Positions 7,330-14,912 of a stretch of 30,399 nt of DNA are shown here, in pieces. How positions within the stretch are numbered: position 1 is the stretch's first letter; each line of letters opens with the position of its first letter. Under the pieces are notes generated by a model. The model ran no database searches. It was not told the DNA's origin and saw nothing but the letters and a program-made list of their open reading frames with translations. Source of the DNA: a virus. Where the stretch lies: positions 1 through 30,399 of IMG/VR virus record IMGVR_UViG_3300030108_003432, one strand, 5' to 3'. A program made the position numbers and the translations under genes.

Positions 7330-7625
7330 TGTATCTTCCCAATAGTTAAAGGACAGTTAGGGCAAGGAGAAAATAACACTTGCTTTTGACTAGACGGAGC
7401 GCACGTAACATCAACCACTATTGGCGAATAACGCCCATTAATTTTAACTCTAGAGTGAATAACTACTGCTCTATGATTAGCAGATTCACACTCACTTATA
7501 GCAGAGATAACTTCTTGCCTAGTCATTTTATATAAAGATTGATCGCTTACGTCAAGTTTAATATCAGGCGTCTCGTTTTGAGTACACCCAGCTAATAACA
7601 AAGCAAATGGTAAAATATACTTCAT
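7326..7625 (-). CDS. Small lipoprotein
   Basis: This 99-residue protein has a classic lipoprotein signal: M-K-Y-I-L-P-F-A-L-L-L-A-G-C, with cleavage expected before the Cys at position 14, followed by T-Q-N-E. The mature part is about 86 residues with three further cysteines, two of them in a C-P-N-C motif near the C-terminus. GAGGA precedes the ATG. It lies between the DNA polymerase and nuclease genes and is translationally coupled to the latter. A phage lipoprotein expressed with early genes could act in superinfection exclusion or envelope modification, as known for other phage lipoproteins, but no family is recognised. Confidence 0.65.
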   Translation of the reverse strand: MKYILPFALLLAGCTQNETPDIKLDVSDQSLYKMTRQEVISAISECESANHRAVVIHSRVKINGRYSPIVVDVTCAPSSQKQVLFSPCPNCPLTIGKIQ

Positions 7626-7628
7626 ATT

Positions 7629-9500
7629 TTAGTCCTCTCCGTAACTAGCAACTGCCCAATTTAGTCCTATACCTTCATCTACATCCATCGGTACGCGAAG
7701 TTCTACTAGCCTCTTAGGCCCAAAATCAGTCATTATTTTTAGACATTCACGATATAGTAGTGGCCCATAAGGGTCATCTTTTGCGTATTGAAAATCAATT
7801 GAATCGTGTATGTTTAACAACATTTCGCACTCTTCTGGATCGTACTGCCCTTTGCCGCTTAAATGGTCATCTATATCGGCCATAGCCTTCTTAATAATGT
7901 CCGCATTGGAGCACTGTAATAGTCGGTTGATAGCCTTATAACTATTAGAGCCACCGTTACTAAAATATTGTATTCTAGCTCGTCTACCAAGTATAGACCG
8001 TACAAATCCCCTATCCTGCATTACATTTGCGGCGTGTTTTTGAATCGCCTTAATCTCGGGCATAGCATTAAAGTAGTTGTTGTATATACGATTACCCTCT
8101 GTCTCGCTTACTCCTAATTCTTGTATCAATTTCGGCTTGCCCATACCAGTAATTAGGCCCTGATTTAGTCTTTTACCGGACGTTCTATCGATATTTGCCG
8201 CTTTAGCAACCGCTGTATGCGCATCGATGGCGGGAACCTGTAAGTATCCATCCACGAGTACCTTACAATTCGAATAGTGTGCAAGTAACCTCGGCTCACA
8301 TTGAGAGTAATCCACGCTGGCCCATACCATACCATTATCGGGAATAAAAATAGATCTAAATAAACGGCCAAGCTCCTCATTTCTTTTAGGTACTTGTTGG
8401 AGATTTGGCCGTGAAGAGCTAAGTCTGCCAGTGACAGTTCCATACTGATCTGATTTCGACTGATTGAACTCCGTATGAACTCGGCCTTTCCAAATGTGGG
8501 TGTCCATCGGCGCAATAAATGAGTCCAATAAATTCCTATACTTCCTTGCCACAACGACATGCTTACCAATCTCCGTGGTTAATAACCAAGATTCTGCAAA
8601 AGACGGGTTGCCTTTTTCAGTAACAGGCCAATTTGTTATACCATGATCCGTAAATAATTTTACCATCTGACTTGGTGCACGAGTATTTAAGTCTGCGGGT
8701 AAAGCGTCCATAGCTTTGTCTAAGCGGTCTTCCACTATCTTTTTTACTTGTTGTAGTCTATCTTCATCAACCTTAACGCCACGCATCATCATTCTATGCA
8801 GCGGGTTTATTGTTCTACACTCTAAATCGTGTATGTTATTTAACTCCTGCTTGTCTATTTGCCTTCTTTGCCACTTCCACAACTCATAAGTGCTGATCCC
8901 GTCCGCCAAGGCGTATTCCACCGCAAGATCATCCAGACCGTCGAGCCGCCAGTATGATGCCATCTGTTTACGATCAGGTCGACCACCAAATTTACTGGCC
9001 ATATAAGCGTAAAGCTCACTACCAAGTTTTGCGGATACCTTCGCATCGATGCAGCAATTTTCAAGCGAATAGGAGTTACGATACTCATCAATTAACCCCG
9101 CATTAATCATTGTACACTCTAATGTATTTGACACGGGATTAATTCCGTGCTTAGCCATAAATTTTAAATCAAAGTGTAGATTGTGACCTATAATTCTTAA
9201 TTTTTTGCCCCGTTCCTTAAAGATGGTAGCAACTTCTTTTTCAAATTGATGGGTTGGTATTGGTAAGTCAAAATCAGCCGTGGCAGGAGCAATATAGCCG
9301 CCCACATTATTGCCGTTATGACGAACAGGCACATAATAATTATCCCCGTCGTCAGTACCAAAGGTAAAAACGTAGCCAACACTATAATTTGTACGCCAAT
9401 CAAGGCCAGACGTTTCCACATCAATAACTAACTCCGTTGTCTCCGGAGAAGTTAATCTCCGGAGCAACGAAGCGCAATCCTCCATGGATTTACACAGCAC
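7629..9500 (-). CDS. dpoZ: Family A DNA polymerase with 3'-5' exonuclease (DpoZ candidate)
   Basis: This 623-residue polymerase has a DEDDy exonuclease: ExoI D27-V-E29, ExoII N107-L-H-F-D111, ExoIII Y196-A-L-A-D200. The palm and fingers show T-G-R-L-S-S near 357, motif A D397-Y-S-Q-C-E402, motif B R439-T-S-G-K443-R-L-N-Q-G-L-I-T451-G, and motif C I-H565-D566-S567. Compared with E. coli Pol I, the F762 position is Q447, the Y766 position is T451, and the HDE motif C is HDS. In purZ phages the linked PolA-type enzyme (DpoZ) favours dZTP over dATP; that property is inferred here. The GTG start overlaps the upstream stop by one base (TAGTG); an ATG five codons later is possible. Confidence 0.88.
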   Translation of the reverse strand: MLCKSMEDCASLLRRLTSPETTELVIDVETSGLDWRTNYSVGYVFTFGTDDGDNYYVPVRHNGNNVGGYIAPATADFDLPIPTHQFEKEVATIFKERGKKLRIIGHNLHFDLKFMAKHGINPVSNTLECTMINAGLIDEYRNSYSLENCCIDAKVSAKLGSELYAYMASKFGGRPDRKQMASYWRLDGLDDLAVEYALADGISTYELWKWQRRQIDKQELNNIHDLECRTINPLHRMMMRGVKVDEDRLQQVKKIVEDRLDKAMDALPADLNTRAPSQMVKLFTDHGITNWPVTEKGNPSFAESWLLTTEIGKHVVVARKYRNLLDSFIAPMDTHIWKGRVHTEFNQSKSDQYGTVTGRLSSSRPNLQQVPKRNEELGRLFRSIFIPDNGMVWASVDYSQCEPRLLAHYSNCKVLVDGYLQVPAIDAHTAVAKAANIDRTSGKRLNQGLITGMGKPKLIQELGVSETEGNRIYNNYFNAMPEIKAIQKHAANVMQDRGFVRSILGRRARIQYFSNGGSNSYKAINRLLQCSNADIIKKAMADIDDHLSGKGQYDPEECEMLLNIHDSIDFQYAKDDPYGPLLYRECLKIMTDFGPKRLVELRVPMDVDEGIGLNWAVASYGED

Positions 9501-9772
9501 TAGAACTTTACCTCATCATCTAAAGGTAAATCGGTCTGTGCCGTTAATTTTGTATTACTAGGTGAATAGTCTGCACCATAATCGCTTGCCTCAAAAGCCA
9601 TGATGCGCCACCCATTCTCCCCATTGTTTTGCACCTGCGGTGCCGGTATAGAGTTTAGCATGATAGCGTACCCTTTACCGTTTTTTTGAGGAAACATTGT
9701 TCCAATCCTGTGCCAAAACGTCTTACCATCTTTGCCAGGAATCGGCACGGATAAATCATAACGGTCTGCCAT
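9500..9772 (-). CDS. Small protein with acidic, Phe-ending tail (SSB-like candidate)
   Basis: This 90-residue protein opens V-P-I-P-G-K-D-G-K-T-F-W-H-R-I-G-T-M-F-P, continues through K-N-G-K-G-Y-A-I-M-L-N-S-I-P, and ends D-L-P-L-D-D-E-V-K-F. The first part recalls small proteins found on plasmids and phages that carry a W.rIG..fp..nG.G....l...P pattern. The acidic tail ending in Phe is the arrangement used by SSB and T7 gp2.5 for partner binding. It is fused by TAATG and TAGTG overlaps to the genes on both sides, directly before the DNA polymerase. DNA binding is an inference from the tail and location. Confidence 0.6.
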   Translation of the reverse strand: MADRYDLSVPIPGKDGKTFWHRIGTMFPQKNGKGYAIMLNSIPAPQVQNNGENGWRIMAFEASDYGADYSPSNTKLTAQTDLPLDDEVKF

Positions 9773-10575
9773 TAGAACGTGTCCTCTATAACAGCTTCTT
9801 CTTGCTGTATATCTTCTTCGTCTTTAACAGCAACACCCCGCGCTTTAAAGTACTGATACATATCGCGCATTTCAGAAGCCATATCCTTATCTACCACGCC
9901 AGTTGACTCAAATTTGTAGTCAAAAAACGTGCCGCTGGCGTGATCGTGTTTATAACTAGACATATTAAACACGCGCCCCCAGCTAGGTAGTCTGCTGATG
10001 CCTAGCTTAGACACGAATTTTTTGCCTACACCAAGCGATGCCTTACTTAGCGACACAATAGCAGGTGATAGTTCTGGATGATCCGGAAACCAAGACACAA
10101 CGTTAATATTCAACGTCGCAGCTGGCTTACTATTATCATCGTCTGGGTCGGACGAGCCAAAGTTAGACAGCCCAGATGCTTGTACAGATGTACCGGTATC
10201 CCAAACTACGGACTTGCCCGTGTCTAGTTTTACCTCAAACTGCTGATTAGGCCGATCCCAACGAACGCCATCATCAGCTCTAGCCAGGATGCCGCCGCCA
10301 TCTTTACGTGGACGCCATAGCACCACGGATTTTGTAACAAGTAGCGGCACCATCTGTACTTCCTTGCCCATCGACTGCTCAGCGATGGTGTGGTAAAAAT
10401 TACCGCCTTTTTCGTCACCCTCGCTTACCTCAGGTGATAAAGCTTGAAGTAGCTTAACCCTAGGCACCACAGCAAGGTCAGACGTGTTCTCTACGCCTTC
10501 GCCGCTATAGTCAGCAAGGTAATCAGGCACCGCATCTACGGCACTGGTCGACTTTTTTGCAACAGCTTTTGCCAT
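9772..10575 (-). CDS. Putative ssDNA-binding or recombination accessory protein
   Basis: This 267-residue protein has a low-complexity Ala/Lys start, then V-P-R-V-K-L-L-Q-A-L-S-P-E near residue 40, followed by a globular part with several Trp and beta-prone segments. The C-terminus is strongly acidic (D-E-E-D-I-Q-Q-E-E-A-V-I-E-D-T-F) and ends in Phe, as in single-strand binding proteins. The order coiled helper, this protein, small SSB-like protein, DNA polymerase supports a replication role. AGGAG eight bases upstream fixes the start at 10575. I do not recognise a named family with certainty; a single-strand binding or annealing function is inferred from the tail and neighbours. Confidence 0.6.
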   Translation of the reverse strand: MAKAVAKKSTSAVDAVPDYLADYSGEGVENTSDLAVVPRVKLLQALSPEVSEGDEKGGNFYHTIAEQSMGKEVQMVPLLVTKSVVLWRPRKDGGGILARADDGVRWDRPNQQFEVKLDTGKSVVWDTGTSVQASGLSNFGSSDPDDDNSKPAATLNINVVSWFPDHPELSPAIVSLSKASLGVGKKFVSKLGISRLPSWGRVFNMSSYKHDHASGTFFDYKFESTGVVDKDMASEMRDMYQYFKARGVAVKDEEDIQQEEAVIEDTF

Positions 10576-10590
10576 TATCTTTCTCCTATT

Positions 10591-11046
10591 TTAGACTTTG
10601 GTTACAGACGTATTTTGCAAGATGTATACGTTAAATACGTCCTCGGGTAGCTCCTTACCCTCTTCTAACAAGGTACGAGCCGTGGCTGACAGGGTAGACG
10701 AATTCACAGTCTCTGTGATTAAGTCTTCCAAGTCATTGTCGCGTAGCCAATCATAACCGGCTACTTTGTCCTTCATTGAAGCACGGACAGTCTCACTTTT
10801 CGTAAAGCGATGTCCATTAACAGTAATAGAAGTACACCCAGCCTCTTCAAACTTACTAGGTACAACTTCTTCCTTTAGCCTCTTGTAAATCTCGCCAGAC
10901 TGAGACTTCAAATCTTTAATCAGCTCGTCTAGCACACGCGCCTCTAGCAAAATGCTAACTGCCGTTTCAATTGGCTCATTTGCTAAATCGTCCGCTTCTT
11001 TTTTAAGGGACTCAATCCCTCTAAGCAAGTCTTTATACTTAGTCAT
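10591..11046 (-). CDS. Helical hypothetical protein next to SSB-like genes
   Basis: This 151-residue protein has an N-terminal half that is a long charged helix (residues 5-65). A small domain around T-V-N-G-H-R-F-T follows, and the C-terminal segment W-L-R-D-N-D-L-E-D-L-I-T-E-T-V-N then E-L-P-E-D-V-F-N-V resembles a block I have seen in unassigned phage proteins that travel with recombination genes. AGGAG eight bases before ATG gives the start. It lies 15 bases upstream of the SSB-like gene and probably works with it. No enzymatic motif is visible. Confidence 0.6.
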   Translation of the reverse strand: MTKYKDLLRGIESLKKEADDLANEPIETAVSILLEARVLDELIKDLKSQSGEIYKRLKEEVVPSKFEEAGCTSITVNGHRFTKSETVRASMKDKVAGYDWLRDNDLEDLITETVNSSTLSATARTLLEEGKELPEDVFNVYILQNTSVTKV

Positions 11047-11048
11047 AT

Positions 11049-11366
11049 TTACTCTCCTATATGAATGGGGTAATACTCCCCATACCGATTATCCCACTTT
11101 AACACGCGGAATCCATTATAGCCGTGATTAATTAACCACGTGCTAACCATAATCGAAGTAGTCATACATCCAATTGGCACTAAGTAGTCGGTATACAAAT
11201 TAAAATCCGCCAATTTAGCATCGCATAGAGCATTAACATACTCCTTATTCTCTGATACGTCGTCGGGGTAAAACCCACGCCTAAATAGAAAAATAGGATC
11301 ACCCCACCGATCAAGTGAACTAAAATCCATCTTGTTTGATTTTTGAATAACGTATGCTTTAGCCAT
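11049..11366 (-). CDS. Hypothetical protein, 105 residues
   Basis: This is an aromatic-rich protein with the segment L-D-R-W-G-D-P-I-F-L-F-R-R-G-F-Y-P near the start and several Tyr/Trp in the last third. There is no membrane segment and no motif I recognise. The ATG at 11366 overlaps the end of the MazG-like gene by 8 bases, so translation is coupled; no strong ribosome site is present. A TTG one codon earlier is possible but unlikely. It lies in the dNTP/SSB block of the operon. Confidence 0.5.
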   Translation of the reverse strand: MAKAYVIQKSNKMDFSSLDRWGDPIFLFRRGFYPDDVSENKEYVNALCDAKLADFNLYTDYLVPIGCMTTSIMVSTWLINHGYNGFRVLKWDNRYGEYYPIHIGE

Positions 11367-11655
11367 CAAACATATCCGGATTCTGACGATTGATTATTGC
11401 GTGATAAATCATACAATAATTAGCTACATCCGCAAGCTCATCTTTAAGCTCGCTAAGATCACCAAATCGAATAGCTTGCTCGACCTCAACCACCTCTTCT
11501 AGTAAAAGGCCCATCACCTTTTCAGTGTCAAGATCATCCCATCCGCCTTTATTGCGGTGTACGTACAGCTTGTGTATCATCTGATTCACAAATCGCTGTA
11601 TGTCACCTGAGTATTGAGCAATCTCGTCGGGGATTTCAATTAAGATAGTAGCCAT
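11359..11655 (-). CDS. MazG-like (DUF550-type) nucleotide pyrophosphohydrolase
   Basis: This 98-residue all-alpha enzyme hydrolyses (d)NTP to (d)NMP and pyrophosphate. The metal-binding motifs are E53-E54-V-V-E57 and E73-L-A-D76 followed by N79. Before these stands H-R-N-K-G-G-W-D (33-40), which I associate with the DUF550/MazZ-type subgroup. In Z phages such an enzyme supplies dGMP to PurZ; otherwise it could clean noncanonical nucleotides or hydrolyse dATP. It is the first gene after the promoter at 11767-11795, with AGGAG eight bases upstream of ATG, so it is probably made early. It duplicates the proposed activity of the gene at 6621-6911. Confidence 0.8.
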   Translation of the reverse strand: MATILIEIPDEIAQYSGDIQRFVNQMIHKLYVHRNKGGWDDLDTEKVMGLLLEEVVEVEQAIRFGDLSELKDELADVANYCMIYHAIINRQNPDMFDG

Positions 11656-11687
11656 ATTTAGTCTCCTATTTGGTATCTATGCAGGGC

Positions 11688-11720
11688 GGGTGAGGAGTGG
11701 AGGTTCAACACTCCTCACCC
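11688..11720 (-). other. Perfect 12-bp hairpin in the leader of the MazG-like operon
   Basis: GGGTGAGGAGTG (11688-11699) and CACTCCTCACCC (11709-11720) are exact reverse complements around a nine-base loop. The structure lies between the promoter at 11767-11795 and the ribosome site at about 11661-11665, so it should fold in the mRNA leader. No U-tract follows in the leftward direction, so it does not look like a standard terminator. Processing site, attenuator or protein-binding site are all possible. Confidence 0.6.
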
Positions 11721-11766
11721 TATCCTATAACTAGCATCAACTCTAAGTTATAAGATATCCATGTAT

Positions 11767-11795
11767 ACGATAGCACACGCCGTATGTCTTGTCAA
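11767..11795 (-). promoter_or_regulatory. Sigma70-type promoter for the dNTP/replication/Z operon
   Basis: On the - strand, TTGACA (11795-11790) and TATCGT (11772-11767) are separated by 17 bases, and the base pair before the -10 reads TGC, an extended -10 TGn. Transcription would start near 11760, about 100 bases before the MazG-like ATG, leaving room for the leader hairpin. The -35 overlaps the region just after the 2OG oxygenase stop. Confidence 0.72.
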
Positions 11796-11798
11796 GCG

Positions 11799-12206
11799 CT
11801 ACGTGAAGAACATTAGTAGAACCGTTCTGTCGCCACTATGTTTATGTACTTTGTGTTCTACATCAGAAGACGTAAGCACCATCATTCCTTGTTCTACAGG
11901 CGCATACTCTGTTCTTGTTTGATACTTTCCGCCAGCAAATTCGTCTGGATGTGACAATAGTATAGAAGCTGCAAACGTACACCATTGCATATGACCTTGT
12001 GTTCCTTTATCAGTGTGCCAAGGGTGTCCTTCTTTGCGAGTTTCTACCCTAGCATACGCCGGGTCTGCAGTGTTTATGGCAGCAATTTCACTAATATCAT
12101 AGCAAAGGTTGTTTATTATTGGGTCTGTCCAAGGGACGTGTTGCTTAAACGTTCTAAAATACTGACACTCATCAGCAGACAAAACGTTAGGCAGAAATCT
12201 TATCAC
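11799..12206 (-). CDS. 2OG-Fe(II) dioxygenase-like protein
   Basis: This 135-residue double-stranded beta-helix oxygenase has the iron ligands H64 and D66 in W-H-T-D and distal H118 in D-V-E-H-K-V. R127 in S-G-D-R-T-V, at the usual spacing, would bind 2-oxoglutarate. The pattern resembles small phage prolyl-hydroxylase/PiuC-like enzymes. The substrate is unknown: a protein side chain, a nucleotide or a DNA base are all possible. The start is GTG with GAGGG seven bases upstream, overlapping the preceding gene by 20 bases. It is the last gene of the primase transcription unit. Confidence 0.78.
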   Translation of the reverse strand: MIRFLPNVLSADECQYFRTFKQHVPWTDPIINNLCYDISEIAAINTADPAYARVETRKEGHPWHTDKGTQGHMQWCTFAASILLSHPDEFAGGKYQTRTEYAPVEQGMMVLTSSDVEHKVHKHSGDRTVLLMFFT

Positions 12207-12489
12207 GCTGACCCTCTATTACAATAGGGCCTATTTCTACCGTTGCACCGGACCGTACTCGACCTCTTAAGACGTTACCCAGGTTCATACGTAGATGACC
12301 CATATTTAAATGTGACCACCGTTTCAAATCAACGTTATTTTGCTTAGCTACTAAACGAAGCTTATCCATATCCGTCTTGCCGGTAGTTTCGTTAGGTAAA
12401 AAAGCGCTTAAGGCTTCAGATATTTGATCACCACAAGAACCCGATCTACCGTAGCGATCAAAGAATTTCTTCTCTATAATGTCTGGCAC
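12187..12489 (-). CDS. Small paralogue 1 of the LNxG-MNLxNVLRGR family
   Basis: This 100-residue protein ends in a domain with R-W-S-H-L-N-M-G-H-L-R-M-N-L-G-N-V-L-R-G-R. Two other genes in this window (14999-15442 and 16482-16910) share that block. It also shares F-F-D-R-Y-G and C-G-D with the third copy. The start is GTG at 12489, chosen because AAGGAG lies seven bases upstream; a TTG seven codons earlier would lie upstream of that ribosome site. The basic, conserved helix-like block suggests nucleic-acid binding, but I recognise no characterised family. It lies directly behind the primase-helicase. Confidence 0.65.
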   Translation of the reverse strand: MPDIIEKKFFDRYGRSGSCGDQISEALSAFLPNETTGKTDMDKLRLVAKQNNVDLKRWSHLNMGHLRMNLGNVLRGRVRSGATVEIGPIVIEGQRDKISA

Positions 12490-12530
12490 GTTATGTCTCC
12501 TTTTCGTCAATTATAAAAACATAACAGTTG

Positions 12531-14855
12531 TCAAAGATCAAGGTTCTTCATTTCATAAGACCCCGGTGCTTTGTAATGAGAAGTTAACTCGGTTTCACTC
12601 ATAGATTGAAAAGTGTCTGCATTTCGAATTGCCCACACACGAGGCTTGGACCCATCCTCAAAACGCTTCTGACCTAGCATCTCCCCGCCTAATTCCCTTA
12701 ACGTATTAGACACGTGCACGTTGCTGATCTTACCTAGACCCGGTATGTTTTTTAAAGACTGAATTAGATCAGCTACTATTATTAAGTCACATTTCATTGG
12801 CCATTCTTGCGCTTCTATTTGTTCAAAAAGATAAGACTTTAATGGACGCTCGCTTGCTTCTGCCATCTCAAAGAATGACTCAGTCTTAGGTGGCGGAGCG
12901 TCAGGATCGAATTTACTTAGGTCGTAGTCTTCTGCCCATTTAGCTATAAGACTTAAATTCTCCTTAGTCCACGCAAACAGTTCATTGTAGTATTTTTTAG
13001 GCTTTGGCTGCGCATCTGAAAACCAGACCCAATATCGCCGGGTATCTTTAGTTAGAATCATTGCATCGCGGTGGTTAGTGGTACAGAAAAAGTTAGCCGT
13101 ATTATCAACCATATAAGCGTCTGTTCTCATCTTTCTTACAGCTACTTCATTCTCGGTAATCAACGGTTTTAGGTGATTGGCTACTTCTAGTCTACCTGCC
13201 GCCATAAGTTCTTCAATAAAAACTAATTCTGTATTAGCCACCCATCCGTTAAATTGTTCTTTTAAGTTATTAGTATTAACCTCTGTAACGTTGCGCGGCC
13301 CTACTATACTTTTCATTACTTGCTTTACGTAAGATTTACCTGTACCCTCATGGCCGCTGCCTATTACCACGGCATGACGTATTTTAACCCCAGGCTTAGA
13401 TATCGTATGGGCTAACCACGCGCTAAGGTGGTTGTATCCTGCTTTGTTGCCATCGGTTAAAAATTTTAAGTGATCGGTGAAAGGTTTAACGCTTGCTTTA
13501 TTATCAGCCGGTATTACATCGTGTCCTTTCCATGTGTTATATACTTTACGCTTTCGATGTACCGTAAAATCTGAATTTTCTCCCGGTACGTAAGTTAGCG
13601 TATCCACCACTCTTAGGTCAGAAGATTCTAGCATAATCTTTGATACGTTTTTGCCCGGTGCCATCGCCGCATGTGCGTTCTTTACCGATTCACGGCTGTA
13701 AGACAGTTCTCTATCTGGATCGTAGAACGCGTCCTCATTGGCTACGTATATGTAACGATCTAGAAGCTCGGTTATATCGACTTTTGCCTTGGTTCCACGC
13801 GCAAAGCCTTTATTAATCGCGCCATCTATCAACTGATCTAAAAACGTATCAGATTTGTATCGGTCCATCTCTCCTGCGGAGCGCTCTGGTACTACAACTG
13901 CGTCATCTATATAGCTGCGCACCAAGCGTTTTAACTCAGACCTGCCGCCGCGCTCTGGCTCGCCGTGGTGATTAATCCAACTGGCGATTCCCTGCATAAT
14001 CGGATGGTGGAACCCGTCCCTATCATCACCTATGCGATCAAAGAAGTTGATGTACCGTCTAGAATTTGACTCATCGCCGTCATCTACTATCCACTCAGAA
14101 CTTATATTAACGACGTCTTGTTCGACTTTAAATATTCCACTACGCTTAGGCAACGGATCGTCTACTTTATGTAGAACTGGTGCTGCGGTATAGTGCGGCT
14201 GTATCGGATTAAAAAGCGCCGGGTCCACCAACCTACGTCCATGCACTTGGACAAAAGACTCATTAAAGGTGTTAAAGTAGCGCCTTAGATCATCATCGCT
14301 TACTGGCACATCCAAAACAAATGATAGGTGGCAGCGCACAGTGTCGCCTTTAAAGCCCATTGAACTTGAATACCGCCAATGGCAACTTACGTTTTGAAAC
14401 ACGCCGGGTAACAAGTCTATGACCTCTAGTATCGACAATTCTGGATTAGTAGGGTCAAATTCTGAGGGTAGAATGCCAGTGTCACCAGCTGGTATGCCAT
14501 CGATATCAAGCGTTACCCAACGCCTCGACGCAAAAACCAAAGTTCCGGTGCCATCGTTTCTTACGATCCGCCGCACATCACATTCTAAATCGGTGGTCTT
14601 AGATGGATGGCCCCGCACAATAAAAGCGTAAGGGTTGCTATTAAGCTCTTCCATCTGGTCGAAAAAATCGTCTGGCGTGTCAAAACGAACCGGCCTAAAA
14701 CGAAATTCTTTTGATATTCTATTACTTATGATCTGGTATCCGCTTTTCTGCGGCTTAACCTGCTTGGTACAGTACTGCTTGGGTACTGGCTCTAATACGG
14801 TAAATTCGTGAGGCTGCGCATCCTGTAACAGCTCTGCTTCTGCTAATCTTGCCAT
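12531..14855 (-). CDS. Primase-helicase: AEP-like primase plus SF3/DUF5906 helicase
   Basis: This 774-residue replicative protein has an archaeo-eukaryotic-type primase in the N-terminal half: D117-I-D119 in V-T-L-D-I-D-G, H176 in V-R-C-H-L-S-F, and D-P-A-L-F-N-P-I-Q-P-H-Y-T-A-A-P near 211-226. The C-terminal helicase has Walker A G-H-E-G-T-G-K-S (501-508), Walker B L-V-F-I-E-E (544-549), sensor F-F-C-T-T-N (589-594) and D-T-R-R as arginine finger. Together these should synthesise primers and unwind the fork. The start is the ATG at 14855 with AGGAG seven bases upstream; an ATG seven codons earlier lies inside the leader. It is driven by the promoter at 14880-14908. Z-genome phages known to me also carry PrimPol-type primases. 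Confidence 0.88.
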   Translation of the reverse strand: MARLAEAELLQDAQPHEFTVLEPVPKQYCTKQVKPQKSGYQIISNRISKEFRFRPVRFDTPDDFFDQMEELNSNPYAFIVRGHPSKTTDLECDVRRIVRNDGTGTLVFASRRWVTLDIDGIPAGDTGILPSEFDPTNPELSILEVIDLLPGVFQNVSCHWRYSSSMGFKGDTVRCHLSFVLDVPVSDDDLRRYFNTFNESFVQVHGRRLVDPALFNPIQPHYTAAPVLHKVDDPLPKRSGIFKVEQDVVNISSEWIVDDGDESNSRRYINFFDRIGDDRDGFHHPIMQGIASWINHHGEPERGGRSELKRLVRSYIDDAVVVPERSAGEMDRYKSDTFLDQLIDGAINKGFARGTKAKVDITELLDRYIYVANEDAFYDPDRELSYSRESVKNAHAAMAPGKNVSKIMLESSDLRVVDTLTYVPGENSDFTVHRKRKVYNTWKGHDVIPADNKASVKPFTDHLKFLTDGNKAGYNHLSAWLAHTISKPGVKIRHAVVIGSGHEGTGKSYVKQVMKSIVGPRNVTEVNTNNLKEQFNGWVANTELVFIEELMAAGRLEVANHLKPLITENEVAVRKMRTDAYMVDNTANFFCTTNHRDAMILTKDTRRYWVWFSDAQPKPKKYYNELFAWTKENLSLIAKWAEDYDLSKFDPDAPPPKTESFFEMAEASERPLKSYLFEQIEAQEWPMKCDLIIVADLIQSLKNIPGLGKISNVHVSNTLRELGGEMLGQKRFEDGSKPRVWAIRNADTFQSMSETELTSHYKAPGSYEMKNLDL

Positions 14856-14879
14856 AATCTGTCTCCTAAACAGCACACT

Positions 14880-14908
14880 AAGATACCACGAGGACTGTCA
14901 AGTGTCAA
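14880..14908 (-). promoter_or_regulatory. Sigma70-type promoter for primase-helicase
   Basis: On the - strand, TTGACA (14908-14903) and TATCTT (14885-14880) are separated by 17 bases, with TGG directly before the -10 (extended -10). A second TTGACA begins 7 bases after the first. Transcription would start near 14873, about 18 bases before the primase ATG, with the AGGAG site inside that short leader. The hairpin at 14913-14948 separates it from the gene upstream. Confidence 0.75.
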
Positions 14909-14912
14909 CATC

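Noticed and set aside
11688-11720. Calling the leader hairpin an intrinsic terminator
   Set aside because: It lies after a promoter and before the gene it would silence, and has no U-run in the direction of transcription.
12510-12534. TTGACA and TATAAT upstream of paralogue 1
   Set aside because: The spacing is 13 bases, too short for sigma70, and the -35 overlaps the primase stop codon. Transcription from the primase promoter is enough.
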